From contig BDSI01000017.1 in the NCBI GenBank assembly GCA_003117195.1, positions 248,001 to 312,000 on the forward strand: a stretch of DNA of 64,000 nucleotides. The letters run 5' to 3'. The notes beneath the pieces were generated by a model, which saw nothing but the letters and a program-made list of their open reading frames with translations, ran no database searches and was not told where the DNA came from. Every line of letters begins with the position of its first letter. Position 1 is the stretch's first letter. The translations under genes were made by a program, and so were the position numbers. This DNA is from Eudorina sp. 2006-703-Eu-15 (taxonomy: Eukaryota; Chlorophyta; Chlorophyceae; Chlamydomonadales; Volvocaceae). Shown here one piece after another: positions 59,415 to 64,000 of the stretch.

Positions 59415-62400
59415 ATGCAGCCCGCTGGCCAGCTTGTTGTCGCGTCAGATATACGAAACACACTATTTCGGCGAGCTCTGACTCTGCTCGATGAGGTGCA
59501 CGCGGGGCTGGAGGACTTCAGCTTTGGGGAATTGCACCAGTCGGCCATTGACAGCTCTGTCGCGTCGCCTGGGAAGAGCACAGCAATTGTTCCAAGCGAA
59601 CCGGAAAATTTCCATGGAGCAGCGCTGGTTCCTCATCAGGGCGCCGATCCGCTGGAACGCGTGCTTGCCACTTTCGTCCAGGGGCGTACTGCCACTGCGC
59701 GGCGGGCCGTGGGAGCAGTCGCCCAGATACACAATGAGATCGACAGCATCTTGAGCTCTTTCGAGCGAGACTTCCCTCCTGTACCGGAGGGCTCAGCAGA
59801 GCGGAGCCAACAGCAAGACGTCAGCTTTAAGGGGGTGACGGTGGCTCAGCCGTCCGAGGAAGTCCTGCGTATGGCGGCTGCAACGACGGCTGCTGCTGCC
59901 AGATTTCGTGTTCGCGCAGCAGAAGCGGCGAAGGCTGCTTTACAAGTTTATGACAAGGCTGCTAAGCAGGTGTGCACATGCAACACGGTGGTTGGCTTTA
60001 GCGGATTCGTACTTACCCGTTGAGCTTTGGATGGCAGGGTTTGCTCACGGTCGTGCATGCAACTCCCGACGTTGTGACACAACCTTGCAGGCATCTATGG
60101 CAGCACAGGCCACAACACAGGCCCTGGAAATGCAAATTCTGGCTGAGCAGCACTCAGCGGCGGGCAACTTGCCGCAAGCGCTGGATGCCATCCGGCAGGC
60201 GAACAGGTCATTTCAACAGTGCTGTGTTGGGGTTGTCAGGAGAATGACGGGCAATCGGCGGCAAAGCATAAAACACTGCGTTCTTTTCTGGTGGCCGGCA
60301 AAGGGCAACACCACCGTGTTAATGTTTTTCGGAATGAATGAATGTTAAGCCGGATCCAAAGCACGGACCATCCTGCCTATCAGGAGAGCTCCCAGAGGGA
60401 CAACGCAGATGCAGCCCCGCGACCCCACTGCGGAGAAAGGAAGGAACATAACAGCACCTACTGTCACAGACATAAGAGAGCGAGGCGAAGAACTCTATCG
60501 CCGCCCTTCTTGTTAACTCATCTGTCCTGCACGCAACCCATTCCTGTTGTAGGCTTCGCGATGACTCAGCAGAGGCTGCGCGGATCAGTCGGAAGCTGCA
60601 GCAGGAGTACATGCGACATCGCCGTGAGGCGCAGGAAGCACACATGCAAGCGGATGCCGCTATGCGGCATGCGTACAAGCTGGAGCGAGAGGCGCTGAAG
60701 TCGTCAACCGAAGCAGCCGAGCGCCAGCACGCGATGTAAGCTTGCTGGTAATGTTCAATGTTTGTGGCTGACTCGCCGTACGCTAGTTAGGGGGCCACAG
60801 GCAAGAAGCATGTGCGAGTGAGGGTGTGTTCACACGTTTTCGAACGCAACCCTTGGTTGCACACCTGCAGGTGGAAGGATCGATACGAGCGACTTGCGCA
60901 TCAAGCTGAGGACCTGCGCGCTCAGGCAGCGACTTTGGACGCCGAGGCGGATGCTGCTGTTGCACGCGCGCAGGAGGCACAGCACCAAGCTGATGAGGAG
61001 ATGGCGGCGGGCAATTACGACACGAGCAATGCGCTCATGCAAGAAGCTGTCCGGTATGGAAAAGGGACCGTGGCGTGCATTCTGGACAAGAATGGTGACG
61101 CGCCTTTCACGCCTAGGTTGGGTCGGCGTACGGCTTGTGGTTGTGATCGATCAATACCTGAAGCCGCGCGCTGGACCATATCATACGTGCTAAAGCGAAG
61201 CGACAGTTGCTTGTGGTTCGCGCACTCCTAAGGGTTTTCACGCCTGCCCTTGGGGTGCAGGTCTCAGGAAAAGGCGGGTTACACAAGGGCGCAAGCTGCG
61301 GCGGCGCGGGAGGCTTTGCAGCGGCTGATGCCCGACTTGCAGGCAGCTCGGGATCGGATGGAGGAGACGGAGCGCGATATGGAAGAACTGTCAGAGCGGC
61401 AGAGACGCCTGCAGGATGCCACCACGAAGCAGCGCACGGACAGGTACCATTGCTTACTACTGAAAAGCATGCCTGGGATCCGACTCAACGAGTGTACTTT
61501 TGCTCAAATGAGTTTGTCATAACATTACCATGTGACAGGCTTCAAGAGGAGGCGGAGGAGTTGGCGGCGTTGTGCACGGCCGCGGAAGCTGCCGCCGCAA
61601 TGCACGAAGACTTGGTCAACGTGTACGAGGAGCGGCTAGCGCAAGACCGACAGCAGTACGAGAGGCTGTCCAAGTAAGTTTGCATCGAGTTACGTCTTAT
61701 GATTTTCCATGCCAAATGAGTGGCCGCTTGTCCGCACGAATAATTACGCAGTGAGGGGCGGCTTGCCGAGGCGGATGCGCTTGCTGTACACATCAACACC
61801 TGGGAGGAGCTGCTTCATGTCGCCCGTAAGAACCTTGACGCCAGCCGTACGGAAGCTGCAGCCATGCACGCGAGGCTTCTGGACCTGAGCAAAGCGGACG
61901 TCAGTAAAGACCCGGCTGCTGAGCTGGAAGGGAATGAGGATTTCCAGCAACTACGAGGTGGGACAAGCTGTCATGCCTGCGAACGCGTAAGATATCTCCA
62001 AGGCTGAGAGATCCAACGTTCTTGTCTTGCGATGTTCAACGGCATCATGCAGGTGCCAAGAACAAGGAAGCACTCGCTTCGCAGGCAGTCGCCATCTTGG
62101 CCCGCGGTCTCGCAACTGCGGCCCTTCAGGACGCCACTGTGGAGGGGAGTGGGGGAGGAAGCGACGGGCTACTCCTTCAAACAGAAATGCACCGTCAGCG
62201 AATCGCAAGGTTAGGCTGTGGCTTGACGGCGTGCGGAATGCACTGACTGACATGCACTCACCTGTCGTCGTCGATTGCCGCAGGCTCGCCCAGCAGATGG
62301 ATACCGAGCGGAAACGCTTGGAGGACGGCAGCGCTTTTCTTTCGGCAGATGGACAGCCGGTCAGCGCGCAGGTGCGTCGGGTCTTGGCTCTCCTGGGAAG

Positions 62401-64000
62401 CGCGAACAACTTCATCTGGGACATCACACGTGCAAAGCCAGATTAACAACGTGTCGTTCGTGTCCCTTCTCCGCTCTTGTAGGCAGAAGCTCTGTTGGAC
62501 AGCATGGCGGTATCGCATTTGGTGGGGACGCTGGAAACCACTCGGTTACTACAGCTGTGGAAGCAGCGTTCCGATCAGGTGTGTAGCTTCCGAAACTCGA
62601 GTGCAGTCTACGACTGCTCAGGCCTTTTTAGCACGCCACTGTCGCAAGGTAGAGCCGGCCCCGCTAAGCCGCATCCTTGGGCTCTTTTGCTGATTTGCAA
62701 ACTGTCACCAGGCGGCAGCCAGCGCGGACGAGCTGCGAAAGAGGTGGACTGCCCTCGAGCAGGACGCCAGCGCGAAAGCAGACGAGGCGGTCCGTCTGGA
62801 AGAGCAAGCGCTGGCGCTTGAGCAGGCGGGGAATCCTGAGGAGGTATGGGGCGGGACAGCTGCTACACTGGGTTGCACATCGAGTGCCCTGCTTTTGCTC
62901 AGCTCCTCCTGGATATGGTTTGGCTGATAAATTTTTGATTCTATCGTGCTGATAAATGTTATCTGCCTGCAGGCGGCCAGCACGATGGCGCAAGCAGAAC
63001 AACTGCATCGCATGGCGGAGCAGCTGCGACTTGAGGCCGACAGGGCCAAAGCCGCACTTATTGCGCGCGAAACGGCGGCCGACAACGCACAGGCGCAGAC
63101 TCGCTCGCTTGTTCAGGGTTTGTACGACGTCGAACATGCCGCGGAACGGTTGCAGTCGGAGTTGGGGCTTCACGGTTTCAACTCAGGGTGCGTCAGCTTC
63201 AACGTACCAAGAATGTTTTATTGTGCCTGATGATGGATGCATAACATGTTGCCTGATGGAGCAAATCGGATCGACTGTGCAAATGGAAAGGCCTACATGA
63301 GTACACTGCGTTAGGTTGATTCCAGTAGCCGTGGAATGAGTAGCCGTGGAATGTTTGTGTTACTGGCGCTGCCTCTGTAGGGATCAGCTCACACCAGCCG
63401 TGCCTACTGTCGAGGGCGACCCTTCCGTGCCGGGGAGTTCCGGTGTGCAGCGTGCTGGGGGCTTTACTCTGTCAGCCCCGACGAATGACGAGGTAATACG
63501 GGGCTCGGGGAACCCAGCTAATGAAGTCTTGTTTTTTGTGAGCCGATACCTGACGGCCGCGTGCATAGTTTGCTACGGACTGCAGCAGGGTTGACACGAA
63601 AATCCGACTTCCGTTACCTGACTTTGCAGATGTCTACCGTAATGATGGCGTCCCCGGGGATGTTATCCCGGAGCTCTAGTGCAGCCGCCGCACATGGCTT
63701 CCTGACAAGCTCCGTGGACATGGCCGCGCAGCAGATGCCCTCGTTCGCTGGTATGTGCATGAACGCCCATTTGCTGCATACTGTGAAACTTGACATTGTG
63801 AGCCTTTCAACGCCGCTTGCTCAGGGCACGCTGGGTTCGCGGAAGACGATGGGCTTGCTACCAAGCCGCCGAGAGGGTTCGCCGCAGTAAGTCCCACGCA
63901 TCGCCGAGATCTGCTAGCCCTTCATATGTATGCTCATGACAATTATGGCTTTGTCCAGGGAGCCCTGACTCATGCGGACGAGCGACAGGCAGAACAGCGG
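59415..64000 (+). CDS. Long coiled-coil protein, 5' part (runs off the window)
   Basis: There are sixteen exons: 59415-59969, 60091-60206, 60553-60735, 60871-61053, 61261-61443, 61539-61673, 61752-61957, 62053-62209, 62284-62371, 62483-62578, 62712-62843, 62973-63187, 63381-63492, 63630-63750, 63825-63886 and 63959 onward. All phases agree for 862 codons. Residues 1-185 form an ordered N-terminal part (LFRRALTLLDEVHAGLEDF, DPLERVLATFVQGRTATARR). Then comes an MIT-like helical pair (ILAEQHSAAGNLPQALDAIR), followed by hundreds of residues of charged Ala/Glu/Arg coiled coil (WKDRYERLAHQAEDLRAQAA, RDRMEETERDMEELSERQRR, LEEQALALEQAGNPEE). Near 63381-63886 it becomes Ser/Pro/Met-rich and less ordered. 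No known family is recognised. Basal-body, flagellar or cytoskeletal proteins have this look, but so do golgins. The 3' end is outside the window. Confidence 0.85.

Noticed and set aside
1..64000. CRISPR arrays, bacterial operons, insertion sequences with terminal inverted repeats
   Set aside because: No evenly spaced direct repeats with unique spacers, no ribosome-binding-site gene strings and no transposase-like frame were seen; all strong genes are spliced eukaryotic genes.

Overview
The window is nuclear DNA from a GC-rich, intron-dense green alga. A volvocine chlorophyte of the Chlamydomonas/Gonium/Volvox type is the best fit. The grounds are short exons split by GT-AG introns with pyrimidine-CAG acceptors, long Ala/Gln/Gly/Pro-rich inserts inside conserved proteins, secreted Ser-Pro-rich (hydroxyproline-rich type) glycoproteins, and candidate TGTAA polyadenylation signals. 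No bacterial operon, CRISPR array, rRNA or convincing tRNA was seen. Gene models were built by hand from splice sites. Where I say a model closes, the exon phases agree at every junction and the total is a whole number of codons.

Layout. 1-652 (+): 3' end of a Ser-Pro/Pro-Lys-rich extracellular glycoprotein gene. 2092-4663 (+): complete five-exon gene for a small secreted protein with six cysteines and an SPPPK-rich tail. 6188-24459 (-): a giant UBR-box/RING N-recognin E3 ligase (PRT6/UBR1 type, 23 exons, about 3307 aa). 25191-34018 (+): an ankyrin/RCC1 IBtk-like protein (13 exons, 1749 aa), head to head with the E3 gene. 35346-43304 (-): a very large low-complexity protein of unknown function. 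43440-44440 (-): a stretch of broken protein-like reading frames that I cannot assign. 44593-46666 (-): a 3-beta-hydroxysteroid dehydrogenase-type SDR with one GC-AG intron. 48012-51171 (-): an organelle-targeted helical-repeat protein. 51945-55452 (-): UTP6, an SSU-processome HAT-repeat protein. 55938-56745 (+): LSM2. 56861-58813 (-): a TSNAXIP1-like coiled-coil protein. 59415 to the window end (+): the first 16 exons of a long coiled-coil protein.

Functional themes. Two ubiquitin-linked genes, an N-degron E3 and an IBtk-like adaptor, share one roughly 730-bp divergent promoter region. Two RNA-processing genes, UTP6 for pre-rRNA and LSM2 for mRNA decay/U6 snRNP, share a second divergent promoter of about 485 bp. 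The left end carries two cell-wall/extracellular-matrix genes in tandem. Nothing here forms a clear new multigene system. The most unusual objects are the greatly expanded E3 ligase, the orphan secreted domain with its G-tract intron, the IBtk-like protein with no visible BTB core, the coiled-coil gene built from exons of identical size, and the unassigned 43.4-44.4 kb segment.
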